DNA of 64,000 nucleotides, taken from the NCBI GenBank assembly GCA_009841115.1, contig VXML01000095.1:64002-128001 (forward strand), read 5' to 3'. The stretch's first letter is position 1. Each line of letters begins with the position of its first letter. The notes beneath the pieces were generated by a model. The model did not search any database. It worked only from the letters and a program-made list of their open reading frames with translations, and was not told the origin of the DNA. A program made the position numbers and the translations under genes. The DNA comes from Gemmatimonadota bacterium (GTDB lineage: Bacteria; Latescibacterota; UBA2968; UBA8231). This document shows positions 7,036 through 15,267 of the stretch, one piece after another.

Positions 7036-8370
7036 ATGACCACCGACCGCATTTTTCATCGCGTCATTACCGACAACTGGCCGCAGATTTCCCACGGCAA
7101 AGACTGCTATCTCTACGCCGAAGACGGCCGTGCGTATCTCGATGCCTGCGCTGGCGTCCACGTGGTCTCCATCGGTCACGGCGTTCCAGAGATAGCTGAG
7201 GTCATGCGGGAGCAGGCGAACAAGGTCAGCTTTACCTACGCCCGCTTCCTCACTCAGCCGCAAATCGACCTTGCCGACAAAATTGCCGCCATAGCCCCCG
7301 GCGACCTCAACCGCGTCTTCTTCATCTCCGGCGGGTCCGAAGCCACGGAGTCCGCGCTCAAGATCGCCCGCAAGTACCACGTCGAGACCGGCAACCCGAA
7401 GAAGTTCAAAGTCATCACCCGCTGGCAGAGTTGGCACGGCAATACCATCGGCGCGCTCTCCATGTCGGGCCGCACCACTTGGCGCGAGGACTACGTGCCC
7501 TACCTGCACGACTTTCCGCACATCACCTTCCCCCACCCGGATCACTGCCCGTACTGCCAAGACCGGCCCGCCTGTACGCTGGCGTGCGCCGAAGAGTTGG
7601 AGCGGGTTATCAAACAAGAAGGCAGCGAGTACATCTCCGCCTTTATCGCCGAGCCGATTTCGGGCACTTCTTGCTGCGGCCTGATGCCGCCGCCCGACTA
7701 TTTCCCCACCATCCGCGCGATCTGCGACCGCTACAACATCCTGATGATCATCGACGAAGTGGTCACTGGCTACGGACGCACGGGCCTCAATTTCGGCATT
7801 GAGCACTGGGACGCCATTCCAGACATCATAGCCACTGGCAAGGGTCTCGCCAGCGGGTACACGCCCATTGCCGCCACCCTGGTCCGCGACGAGATCTACG
7901 ACGGGATCTACAAAAAGCAAAACCACTACGTCCACGGCCACACCTACGGCGGCAATCCGCTCTCCTGCGCCATTGCCCTCGCCGTGCAGAACTACATCCA
8001 AGACCACGACTTGGTCGATCGCTGCGCGCAGATGGGCGACTTGATGCTGGAAAAAATGCAGCCCTTAATGGACTCGCCCATAGTCAGCGCGGTGCGCGGC
8101 AAGGGTCTGCTCACCGGCGTGGAGTTCGCAAAAGACAAGGCGACCCACACGCCCTTTGACCCCGCTCAGGGCGTGTCTGCCGCGATCGTCAACCGCGCCT
8201 TTGCCAAAGGCGTGCTCATCATGCCTGGCTCGCCTGGGTTGATCGACGGCGTTGCCGGCGACCACATTGCCATTAGCCCGCCCTTTACCATTAGCGAAGA
8301 ACAGGTCGAGGAAGTCGCGCAGGTGATCGCGGATGTGGTTGGAGAGATGGAGCGGGAATTGGGATATTGA
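7036..8370 (+). CDS. Class III (omega) aminotransferase, PLP-dependent
   Basis: 444 residues; starts at the ATG after AAAGGA, not at an earlier in-frame codon that gives a poor N-terminus. It moves an amino group from an amine or omega-amino acid to an oxo-acid such as pyruvate. Visible landmarks: phosphate-binding SGGSEATESALK near 98-109, SWHGNT near 132, IIDEVVTGYGRTG with Asp240 contacting the pyridine nitrogen, and ATGKGLASG with Lys269 as the Schiff-base lysine. It resembles the GabT/beta-alanine-pyruvate branch; the substrate is not determinable. A cysteine-rich insert lies at 170-184 (HCPYC...CTLAC; Cys171, 174, 180, 184), with another Cys pair at 213-214. It sits 48 bases before a luciferase-like monooxygenase, probably in one operon. 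Confidence 0.9.
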   Translation: MTTDRIFHRVITDNWPQISHGKDCYLYAEDGRAYLDACAGVHVVSIGHGVPEIAEVMREQANKVSFTYARFLTQPQIDLADKIAAIAPGDLNRVFFISGGSEATESALKIARKYHVETGNPKKFKVITRWQSWHGNTIGALSMSGRTTWREDYVPYLHDFPHITFPHPDHCPYCQDRPACTLACAEELERVIKQEGSEYISAFIAEPISGTSCCGLMPPPDYFPTIRAICDRYNILMIIDEVVTGYGRTGLNFGIEHWDAIPDIIATGKGLASGYTPIAATLVRDEIYDGIYKKQNHYVHGHTYGGNPLSCAIALAVQNYIQDHDLVDRCAQMGDLMLEKMQPLMDSPIVSAVRGKGLLTGVEFAKDKATHTPFDPAQGVSAAIVNRAFAKGVLIMPGSPGLIDGVAGDHIAISPPFTISEEQVEEVAQVIADVVGEMERELGY

Positions 8371-8418
8371 GATAGAGAAAACACCGCGCATCTACATTGC
8401 CTTTAGAGGAGGATTTCC

Positions 8419-9501
8419 ATGAAACTCGGCACCTTTATGATGCCCTTGCATCCCCCGGAAAAAGATCGCACCGAATGCTTTGCCGAGGACGTCGAGTTCG
8501 TCGTCCGCGCCGATCAGCTCGGCTTCACCGAGGCTTGGGTCGGCCAGCACCACACTGTCGCGTGGGAGCCGATTCCGTCCAACGACCTCTTTATCGCCCA
8601 CGTCCTGCCCCTGACGCAAAACATCCGCTTGGGGACGGGCGTTTCCATCATGCCGCAGCACCATCCGGTCAACGTCGCGGTGCGGCTGGCCTTTCTCGAC
8701 CACCTGTCCAAGGGCCGCTTCAACTGCGGTTTTGGCCAGGGCGGCGTCGCCACCGATTGGGGCCTTTTTGACCTGCCCGATCCCAAGACGCAAGGGCTGA
8801 TGACCGTCGAGAGCATCGACATGGTGCTCAAGCTCTGGCAGGCGGAGGCCCCGTTTGACTTTGCAGGGGATTTCTACCGCATCAAAATTGAGGAGGCGAA
8901 CTCCGAACTCGGCATCGGCGAACTGCTCAAGCCCTATCAGCAGCCGCACCCGCCCATTGGCATGAGCGTGATAAGAGGCGACTCCATGGCCGCGACCATG
9001 GCCGGCCAGCGGGGCTATCTGCCGATCAGCACCAATCTCGTCGCTCCTTCGATTTTGACCCAGCATTGGCAGACCTACAGCGCCGGGGCCACCGAGGCCG
9101 GTCTGCCCGCGCCCGAGCGCACCCGCTGGCGCATCTCCCGCAGCATTCTCGTCGCCGATGGCGAAGCGCGCGCTTGGGATTACGCGCTCGACGAGAAGAG
9201 CGCTTTCTGTCGCGCCTTTGAATACCTGATTGCCGTGCTCAGCGGTGCCCAAATGCTCCACATTACGAAGCACGACCCGGACGTTCCCGACGAGGAGGTC
9301 ACGCCCGAGTATCTGATCAGGAATCTGTGCATAATAGGCGACGTGCCATCGTGCGTAGATCAGCTACAGGGCTTGTGGGAGACGACCGGGGGCTTTGACA
9401 CGCTGTTGATGATCGCCCACGACTGGGATGACCGGCCGCTGTGGGAGCGCTCGATGGATTTGCTCGCCAACCAAGTCGTGCCGCAATTGCCGTCGGTATA
9501 A
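8419..9501 (+). CDS. Luciferase-like (LLM-class) flavin-dependent monooxygenase
   Basis: 360 residues with an excellent Shine-Dalgarno (AGGAGGA) before the ATG. The TIM-barrel signature of bacterial-luciferase-family enzymes is clear: MKLGTFMMPLHPP at the start, GFTEAWVGQHH near 35-45, IRLGTGVSIMPQHHPV near 74-89, and FNCGFGQGG after the third strand. Such proteins use reduced FMN and oxygen, or F420 in some branches, to oxidise small organic molecules. Homologues with a close N-terminal pattern are annotated as alkanal or limonene-type monooxygenases, but nothing here fixes the substrate. The aminotransferase upstream in the same direction suggests a shared pathway for degradation of an amine or alkyl compound, which is inference. 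No flavin reductase gene is adjacent. Confidence 0.9.
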   Translation: MKLGTFMMPLHPPEKDRTECFAEDVEFVVRADQLGFTEAWVGQHHTVAWEPIPSNDLFIAHVLPLTQNIRLGTGVSIMPQHHPVNVAVRLAFLDHLSKGRFNCGFGQGGVATDWGLFDLPDPKTQGLMTVESIDMVLKLWQAEAPFDFAGDFYRIKIEEANSELGIGELLKPYQQPHPPIGMSVIRGDSMAATMAGQRGYLPISTNLVAPSILTQHWQTYSAGATEAGLPAPERTRWRISRSILVADGEARAWDYALDEKSAFCRAFEYLIAVLSGAQMLHITKHDPDVPDEEVTPEYLIRNLCIIGDVPSCVDQLQGLWETTGGFDTLLMIAHDWDDRPLWERSMDLLANQVVPQLPSV

Positions 9502-9507
9502 GGCGCG

Positions 9508-10302
9508 TCAGGTCCCTAGGGCCTTCGCCTGTTCGCCCAATGCGATCAGATCCTCTGCAATGGAGCGCAGCCGGGGTCTCGCTAGGAGCGCCGGATTGAC
9601 GTCGAAGGCGTAGGATGCGTAGCGCTGCATGGAGCGCAGCTTGGCCTCGGTGTCGGGTCGGGTGACGAACTTGAAGGCAACGTAGCGCCGCTCGGGAAAC
9701 TTGCCGTAGGCCGCGTGAAAGAGGCTGTGGTGGAAGAAGACTACGTCGCCGGGCGCGGTCTCCACCGCGCAGGCAGGGATGTCCTCGCCCCGCGCCCCGA
9801 AGCTGTCGCCGATCGTGCCGTCCTTGAAGTGGTGGGACTGCAAGGGCCACAACCACTCGTGGAAGGGCATGCGGTGCGAACCGGGGATCACCCGCAACGC
9901 GCCCTGTTCTTTGGTGGTGGGCGTCAGGTAGATCATCACCTTGAGCCGCTGATACTCGGTCTCTGCGGCCCCTGGCCGATCCGCATGCCAATTGTGCTCT
10001 CCTTTCTCGGTACATCCCTCCTTGTTGCCCTCCGATCCCGACCATAGGAAATCTGGGCCTAAAAGGTCGGCTACTACTTGGAAAATGCGGTCGTCCTCAG
10101 CTAAGTCCAAAAGCCGGGGATTTAGCTCGGCAAAAGGCGCAAGGCTCTGGTGCTGGCCGTCGTCGGGTTGGCCGCCCCGATCCTCGCGCCACACTTGGTC
10201 GGCAGCTTGGGTAATCTCGGCCATCTCGTCCGGGGAAAACGCCTGGCGCAAACAGAGAAAGCCAAAGACGTCAAAGTGCTCTTTTTGTTTGGGCGTTAGC
10301 AT
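9508..10302 (-). CDS. PhyH-family Fe(II)/2-oxoglutarate dioxygenase
   Basis: 264 residues, ATG preceded by GAGGAAG. Non-haem iron oxygenase of the phytanoyl-CoA dioxygenase family, hydroxylating an unknown small substrate with 2-oxoglutarate and oxygen. The facial triad is visible: His106 and Asp108 in HADRP, and the distal His196 in FFHHSLFHAAYG. Arg206 ten residues later is the probable 2-oxoglutarate anchor. GALRVIPGSHR near 134-144 is the usual core strand of the family. The N-terminus VFGFLCLRQAFSPDEM fits the PhyH start. It converges on the monooxygenase with only six bases between the stops, so it belongs to a separate transcript. Bacterial PhyH proteins are numerous and rarely have known substrates. 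Confidence 0.9.
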   Translation of the reverse strand: MLTPKQKEHFDVFGFLCLRQAFSPDEMAEITQAADQVWREDRGGQPDDGQHQSLAPFAELNPRLLDLAEDDRIFQVVADLLGPDFLWSGSEGNKEGCTEKGEHNWHADRPGAAETEYQRLKVMIYLTPTTKEQGALRVIPGSHRMPFHEWLWPLQSHHFKDGTIGDSFGARGEDIPACAVETAPGDVVFFHHSLFHAAYGKFPERRYVAFKFVTRPDTEAKLRSMQRYASYAFDVNPALLARPRLRSIAEDLIALGEQAKALGT

Positions 10303-10420
10303 CGGTAGTCTTCCTCGCGTAGCGGATTATACGTCAGCAAGATAGACAAGGCCCGCGCTGCCGCCAACCGGTGTCAGTGGGCGTAAATCTCCTTTCTAGT
10401 TTAATTTTATATCTATGTAC

Positions 10421-10479
10421 ACGGATTCTCCGTTTTATCTCCCCCCACTACGGACTCTCCGTTTTATCTCCCTCACACT
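10421..10479 (+). repeat. Two tandem 29/30-bp direct repeats with small hairpins
   Basis: Copy 1 (10421-10449) and copy 2 (10450-10479) both read ACGGANTCTCCGTTTTATCT followed by a C-rich end and ACT. Each contains a mini-hairpin ACGGA...TCCGT followed by TTTTAT, like a weak terminator. They lie in the leader of the Yej-type operon. Two copies with no spacer argue against CRISPR. Confidence 0.7.
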
Positions 10480-10498
10480 AAACGAAACGACGATTTTC

Positions 10499-12319
10499 AT
10501 GCGGATCATGCGCTCGCTAGCTTTCTGTTTTGTCCTCGCCTCGGTGGCCCATGCCGCGGACAGCACCATTCTCCGCGCCCACGCCTTCACGCTCTACGGC
10601 GACCCCAAGTACGGGCCTGATTTTACCCACTTCGACTACGTCAATCCCGACGCCCCCAAAGGCGGCGAAATCCGCCTCGCCGCCATCGGCACGTACGACA
10701 ACCTCAACCCCTTTACCCTCAAGGGCGTGGGTGCCGCTGGTTCGCTGATGCTCTACAACCGGCTCTGCACCAAGTCCAAGGACGAGCCGTTTACCGAATA
10801 CGGCCAGCTCGCCGCGCAGATGCAGATGCCGGAGGATCGCTCTTGGATCATCTTCGAGCTCCACCCCGCAGCGCGCTGGCACGATGGCGTTCCCGTGACC
10901 GCCGACGATGTGATCTTCAGCTTTGAAATTCTCACTACTAAGGGCATCCCGTTTTTTCGCACTTTTTACGCCGACGTCGATACGGTCTTCGCCCTCGACG
11001 AGCGCCAGGTGAAGTTCGAGTTCAAAGAGGGCACCAACCGCGAAATGCCGCTGATCATCGGCCAGTTGCGCGTATTGCCCAAGCACTATTGGGAAGGGCG
11101 CGAATTCGCCGCCACTACGCTTGAGCCGCCTTTGGGCAGCGGCCCGTACAAGATCGCCGAGTTCGAGCCGGGCCGCTCGATTACCTACGAGCGGGTTGAT
11201 GACTACTGGGCGCGCGACCTGCCCGTGCACAAGGGCCGTCACAACTTCGACCGCATCCGCTACGAGTACTACCGCGACCAGACCGTGGCCATCGAAGCCT
11301 TCAAGACAGGGGAGTACGACTATCGCCTGTTGAGCAACCCCAAGGAGTGGGCCACTGACTACGAGGGCTTTGCGCCGATCTCCGAGGGACGGATGATCAA
11401 GGTTCAGATCCCACACCAGCTCATTCGCGGCATGTCGGGTTTTGCGTTCAATACTCGGCGCGACAAGTTCAAAGATCCCAAGGTGCGGCAGGCGCTCGCC
11501 TACGCCTACGACTTTGAATGGACTAATAAGAATCTGTTCTACGGCCTCCTCACCCGCAGCAACAGCTATTGGGGCAACTCAGACCTTGGGTCGTCGGGAC
11601 TGCCCACGGGACAGGAGTTGGATATTTTGGCGACGTACCGAGGGCGGATACCGGACGAGGTGTTTACTACTGCCTATGCGCCGCCAGCTACCAACGGCTC
11701 GGGACAGCTTCGCCAAAACCTTCGCACCGCTAAAAAGCTGTTGCAAGAAGCCGGTTGGACCGTGGTCGATGGGAAGCTGACCCACGCTGAGACTGGCGAG
11801 GTAATGCGCTTTGAATTCTTGCTCGGATCCTCGTCGTACGAGCGCGTCCTCAGCCCCCTCGTGCAAAACCTCGAACGCCTCGGCATTGAGGCGACCATCC
11901 GCACGGTTGACGCGGCGCAGTACCAGAACCGCGTCCAGGACTTTGACTTCGACATCATCGCCGCCTCGTGGCGTCAGACCTTGAGCCCGGGCAATGAGCA
12001 GCGCAACTTCTGGTCGAGTGCGGCGGCGCGATCTGAGGGCAGCCGCAATTACGTCGGCATTGCCGACCCGGTCATCGACGAGCTAATCGAGCACCAGATC
12101 GCTGCCCCCGACCGTCCAACACAGGTCGCGATAACCCATGCCCTCGACCGCATCTTGCTCTGGAACCACTACGTAATCCCCGACTCGCACAGCCGCTCCT
12201 ATCGCTTGGCCTACTGGAACAAGTTCGGGCGAATGCCAAAGCCAGCCCCCAATGGGTTGGGCTTTCCCGACACGTGGTGGTGGGACGCGGAAAAAGCGGC
12301 GCGCTTGGAATCCAAATGA
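10499..12319 (+). CDS. yejA: Oligopeptide ABC transporter periplasmic binding protein, YejA type (copy 1)
   Basis: 606 residues from the ATG at 10499. An earlier in-frame ATG at 10415 adds 28 residues that do not look like a signal peptide, whereas MRIMRSLAFCFVLASVAHA does. It belongs to SBP_bac_5 (cluster C binding proteins). YejA-specific stretches are YGDPKYGPDFTHFDYVNP, PKGGEIRLAAIGTYDNLNPF and ARWHDGVPVTADDVIFSFE, plus the later NTRRDKFKDPKVRQALAYA. It captures peptides in the periplasm for the YejBEF pump. In enterobacteria this system takes up microcin C and other peptides; in Agrobacterium a YejBEF pump with its own binding protein recovers cell-wall muropeptides. It overlaps the next gene by ATGA, so translation is coupled. 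No clear ribosome site precedes it. Confidence 0.92.
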   Translation: MRIMRSLAFCFVLASVAHAADSTILRAHAFTLYGDPKYGPDFTHFDYVNPDAPKGGEIRLAAIGTYDNLNPFTLKGVGAAGSLMLYNRLCTKSKDEPFTEYGQLAAQMQMPEDRSWIIFELHPAARWHDGVPVTADDVIFSFEILTTKGIPFFRTFYADVDTVFALDERQVKFEFKEGTNREMPLIIGQLRVLPKHYWEGREFAATTLEPPLGSGPYKIAEFEPGRSITYERVDDYWARDLPVHKGRHNFDRIRYEYYRDQTVAIEAFKTGEYDYRLLSNPKEWATDYEGFAPISEGRMIKVQIPHQLIRGMSGFAFNTRRDKFKDPKVRQALAYAYDFEWTNKNLFYGLLTRSNSYWGNSDLGSSGLPTGQELDILATYRGRIPDEVFTTAYAPPATNGSGQLRQNLRTAKKLLQEAGWTVVDGKLTHAETGEVMRFEFLLGSSSYERVLSPLVQNLERLGIEATIRTVDAAQYQNRVQDFDFDIIAASWRQTLSPGNEQRNFWSSAAARSEGSRNYVGIADPVIDELIEHQIAAPDRPTQVAITHALDRILLWNHYVIPDSHSRSYRLAYWNKFGRMPKPAPNGLGFPDTWWWDAEKAARLESK

Positions 12320-14154
12320 ACGTCCAACAGAAATCGCGCATCGCGCTCACTCTAATCGCCATCCTGACGGCGCTTCCCGTTCGTGCTGACAACTACGTCG
12401 GCCACGGCATTTCCATTTACGGCGAACTCAAATACGGCCCCGACTTTACCCATTTTGAATATGCCAACCCGGACGCCCCGAAGGGCGGTACGCTGCGCTT
12501 AGGTTGGATCGGCACCTTCGACAATCTCAACCCCTATATCCTCAAGGGCCTTGAGCCGCCGCGCCTAGGTAGCTTGATCTACGACACTCTTACCGAAAGT
12601 GCCGAAGACGAAATCGCCGTCGGATACGGTCTCCTCGTCGAGCGCATTGAAGTCCCTCCCGACAATTCTTGGATTCTTTATACCTTGAGACCGGAGGCGC
12701 GCTGGCACGACGGCAAGCCCATAACCCCCGAGGACGTGATTTTCACGCTGGAGACCTACAAGACCAAGGGGAATCCTGGGCTGCGCAATTATTTTGCGGC
12801 TATCGAGGCAGCCGAAAAAGTCGGAGCACGTCAGGTCCGGTTGATCTTCAGTGGGGAAGCCAACAAAGAACTGCCGCTAATCTCCGGCCAGATGTCCATT
12901 CTACCCAAACACTACTGGGAAGGCCGCAACTTTGAGGAAACCACGCTCGATCCGCCGCTGGGCAGCGGACCCTACCGAATCGCCGCGGTCGAGGCCGGCC
13001 GCTCGATTACCTACGAGCGCGTTGATTCCTACTGGGGCCGCGACCTGCCCGTCAATAAGGGCCGCTTCAACTTCGACCGCATCCACTTCGATTACTACCG
13101 CGACCAGACTGTGGCCATCGAAGCGCTCAAGGCCGGTGAATTCGACTATCGCCGAGAAAACTCGTCCAAGGACTGGTCAACGGCCTACGAGGGAGAAGCC
13201 GTGGCCGCTGGCAGGCTAATCAAAGATCCTCTGCCTCATCAGCGCGCCGCCGGTATGCAGGCTTTTTGGTTCAACACGCGCCGCGCCAAGTTTGCAGATC
13301 CCCGGGTGCGGCAAGCCCTTGGCTATGCCTTTGACTTCGAGTGGACCAAAAAGAATCTGTTCTACGGTCTCTACACCCGCAGCAACAGCTACTTCGCCAA
13401 TTCGGAGTTAGCCTCTGAGGGGTTGCCCTCGGGTCGGGAGCTGGAAATTCTGGAGGAGTACCGGGGGCGCATTCCCGACGAACTTTTTATCACTGAGTTT
13501 CAGCTACCTACCACCGATGGGTCGGGTCGGCTTCGGCAAAACCTGCGCGCTGCCCAAAAGCTGTTGCAGGAAGCGGGCTGGGTGGTTGTCGATGATATCT
13601 TGACCCACGGCGAGACCGGCGAGGTCATGGAAATCGAATTTTTGCTCTCCAGCTCGTCGTGGGAACGCATTGTCGCGCCGATGATTCCCAACCTCGAACG
13701 CCTCGGCGTCAAAGCGACGATCCGCATTGTCGATCGGACCCAGTATCAAAACAGAGTCCAAGCCTTTGACTACGATATCATCGTCCTAGTCCGAGGCCAG
13801 AGCCACAGTCCCGGCAATGAGCAGCGCAACTACTGGACCAGCGCCGTCGCAGACGAGCCGGGCAGCGGCAACGTTGTCGGCATTAAAGACCCGGTCGTCG
13901 ATGAGCTAGTTGATCGTTTGATCGAGGCTCCTAGCCGCGCCGAATTGGTGGCGATGACCCGGGCGCTGGATCGGGTATTGCTGTGGGGCCACTACACCAT
14001 TCCGCATTGGTACAGCGACAATTTCCGCGTGGTCCACTGGGACAAATTCGGCAAACCCGCCTTGTCTGCCCCCTACACCGGCGACTACTTCGTCATGCCC
14101 TATACTTGGTGGTACGACGCCGAGAAGGCGGCGCGGCTGGAACAGGACCGTTAG
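12316..14154 (+). CDS. yejA: Oligopeptide ABC transporter periplasmic binding protein, YejA type (copy 2)
   Basis: 612 residues beginning at the ATG that overlaps the stop of copy 1. Signal peptide about 1-24 (cleaved after VRA). It is aligned end to end with copy 1: YGELKYGPDFTHFEYANP, PKGGTLRLGWIGTFDNLNPY, ARWHDGKPITPEDVIFTLE, SGPYRIAAVEAGRSITYERV and NTRRAKFADPRVRQALGYAFDFEWTKK all have exact counterparts. Conservation is highest in the scaffold strands and lower in segments that would line the cleft (for example EEIAVGYGLLV-type positions near 95-110), which suggests different peptide specificity. The usual yej operon has a single binding protein; tandem copies widen what one membrane pump can import. 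The gap to yejB is nine bases. Confidence 0.92.
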   Translation: MNVQQKSRIALTLIAILTALPVRADNYVGHGISIYGELKYGPDFTHFEYANPDAPKGGTLRLGWIGTFDNLNPYILKGLEPPRLGSLIYDTLTESAEDEIAVGYGLLVERIEVPPDNSWILYTLRPEARWHDGKPITPEDVIFTLETYKTKGNPGLRNYFAAIEAAEKVGARQVRLIFSGEANKELPLISGQMSILPKHYWEGRNFEETTLDPPLGSGPYRIAAVEAGRSITYERVDSYWGRDLPVNKGRFNFDRIHFDYYRDQTVAIEALKAGEFDYRRENSSKDWSTAYEGEAVAAGRLIKDPLPHQRAAGMQAFWFNTRRAKFADPRVRQALGYAFDFEWTKKNLFYGLYTRSNSYFANSELASEGLPSGRELEILEEYRGRIPDELFITEFQLPTTDGSGRLRQNLRAAQKLLQEAGWVVVDDILTHGETGEVMEIEFLLSSSSWERIVAPMIPNLERLGVKATIRIVDRTQYQNRVQAFDYDIIVLVRGQSHSPGNEQRNYWTSAVADEPGSGNVVGIKDPVVDELVDRLIEAPSRAELVAMTRALDRVLLWGHYTIPHWYSDNFRVVHWDKFGKPALSAPYTGDYFVMPYTWWYDAEKAARLEQDR

Positions 14155-14163
14155 CCCACTTTT

Positions 14164-15267
14164 ATGGGCACTTATATCCTCCGCCGCCTGCTGTTGATGG
14201 TGCCGACCCTCTTCGGCATTATGACCATCAACTTCCTCATCATCCAAGCGGCTCCGGGCGGCCCGGTCGAGCGCACCATCGCGGTGATTCAGGGCTTTGG
14301 CACGGACGCCACCGAGCGGGTCAGCGGTTCGGGCATGGGCGAGAGTCTCGACACGGACGCGACGCCGGGCGGCGAGATCAGCAGCAAATACCGCGGTGCG
14401 CAAGGGCTCGACCCCGAATTGATTGCCGAGCTCGAACGCATGTACGGTTTCGACAAGCCGGTACACGAGCGCTTCTTGCAGATGATCGGCCAGTACGTGC
14501 GCTTCGACTTTGGCGAGAGCTTTTACCGCGACCAACGGGTCGTCGACTTGATCAAAGAGAAGATGCCGGTGTCGATTTCGCTGGGGCTGTGGACCACGCT
14601 GCTGGTTTATTTCATTTCCATTCCCCTTGGAATCGCCAAGGCCGTGCGCGATGGCTCGCGGTTCGATGTCTGGACCTCGGGGCTGGTCATCGTCGGCTAC
14701 GCCATCCCCAGCTTCCTCTTTGCCATCCTGCTGATCGTGGTTTTTGCCGGTGGGCATTACCTCGATTGGTTTCCGCTGCGCGGCCTGACCTCGTCTAATT
14801 GGGATGAGCTGAGCCTCTTTGCCAAGATCGCCGACTACTTCTGGCACCTAGCGCTGCCGGTCGCGGCGATGGTCATCGGCGGTTTTGCCGGGCTGACCTT
14901 GCTGACCAAAAACTCCTTCCTCGACGAAATAAATAAGCTCTACGTCACTACTGCCCGCGCCAAGGGCCTGAGCGAAAATCGGGTGCTCTACGGCCACGTC
15001 TTCCGCAACGCCATGCTGATCGTCATCGCCGGCTTCCCCAGTGCTTTTGTCGATATCTTCTTCACTGGTGCGCTGTTGACGGAAATCATCTTCTCGTTGG
15101 ACGGGTTGGGTTTGTTGGGCTACGAGGCGGCTATTGGCCGCGATTACCCGGTGATGTTTGCCACGCTGTATTTCTTCACGTTGCTGGGCCTGCTGATGCA
15201 GTTGGTGGGCGATTTGACCTACACGCTGGTGGATCGCCGCATCGACTTTGAAAGCCGCGAGTCATGA
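14164..15267 (+). CDS. yejB: Peptide ABC transporter permease YejB
   Basis: 367 residues, inner-membrane BPD_transp_1 permease. The start MGTYILRRLLLMVPTLFGIMT is the standard first transmembrane helix of YejB/DppB proteins. The large periplasmic insert between helix 1 and helix 2 (about residues 35-135, including AQGLDPELIAELERMYGFDKP and FGESFYRD) is YejB-typical. Several helices follow, and an EAA-like loop lies near 255-285 (TTARAKGLSENRVLYGHVFRNAML), which docks on the ATPase. The C-terminal end VGDLTYTLVDRRIDF is the last conserved box. It overlaps yejE by the sequence ATGA, so the two permease halves are made in step. Confidence 0.95.
   Translation: MGTYILRRLLLMVPTLFGIMTINFLIIQAAPGGPVERTIAVIQGFGTDATERVSGSGMGESLDTDATPGGEISSKYRGAQGLDPELIAELERMYGFDKPVHERFLQMIGQYVRFDFGESFYRDQRVVDLIKEKMPVSISLGLWTTLLVYFISIPLGIAKAVRDGSRFDVWTSGLVIVGYAIPSFLFAILLIVVFAGGHYLDWFPLRGLTSSNWDELSLFAKIADYFWHLALPVAAMVIGGFAGLTLLTKNSFLDEINKLYVTTARAKGLSENRVLYGHVFRNAMLIVIAGFPSAFVDIFFTGALLTEIIFSLDGLGLLGYEAAIGRDYPVMFATLYFFTLLGLLMQLVGDLTYTLVDRRIDFESRES

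Noticed and set aside
7015..8007. 330-residue minus-strand frame opposite the aminotransferase
   Set aside because: Antisense to a gene with all catalytic residues; its Val/Asp/Gly-rich composition is what the complement of a high-G+C coding frame gives.
8392..9273. 293-residue minus-strand frame opposite the luciferase-like gene
   Set aside because: No ribosome site or domain pattern; the plus-strand gene has both.
10421..10479. Possible CRISPR repeat-spacer unit
   Set aside because: Two abutting copies with no spacer and no cas gene nearby.
10517..11416. 299-residue minus-strand frame opposite the first yejA
   Set aside because: Mirror of a conserved binding-protein gene, with no motif or start signal.
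13906..14847. Frames on both strands across the yejA2-yejB junction
   Set aside because: They cross a well-defined gene boundary and show biased, motif-free composition.
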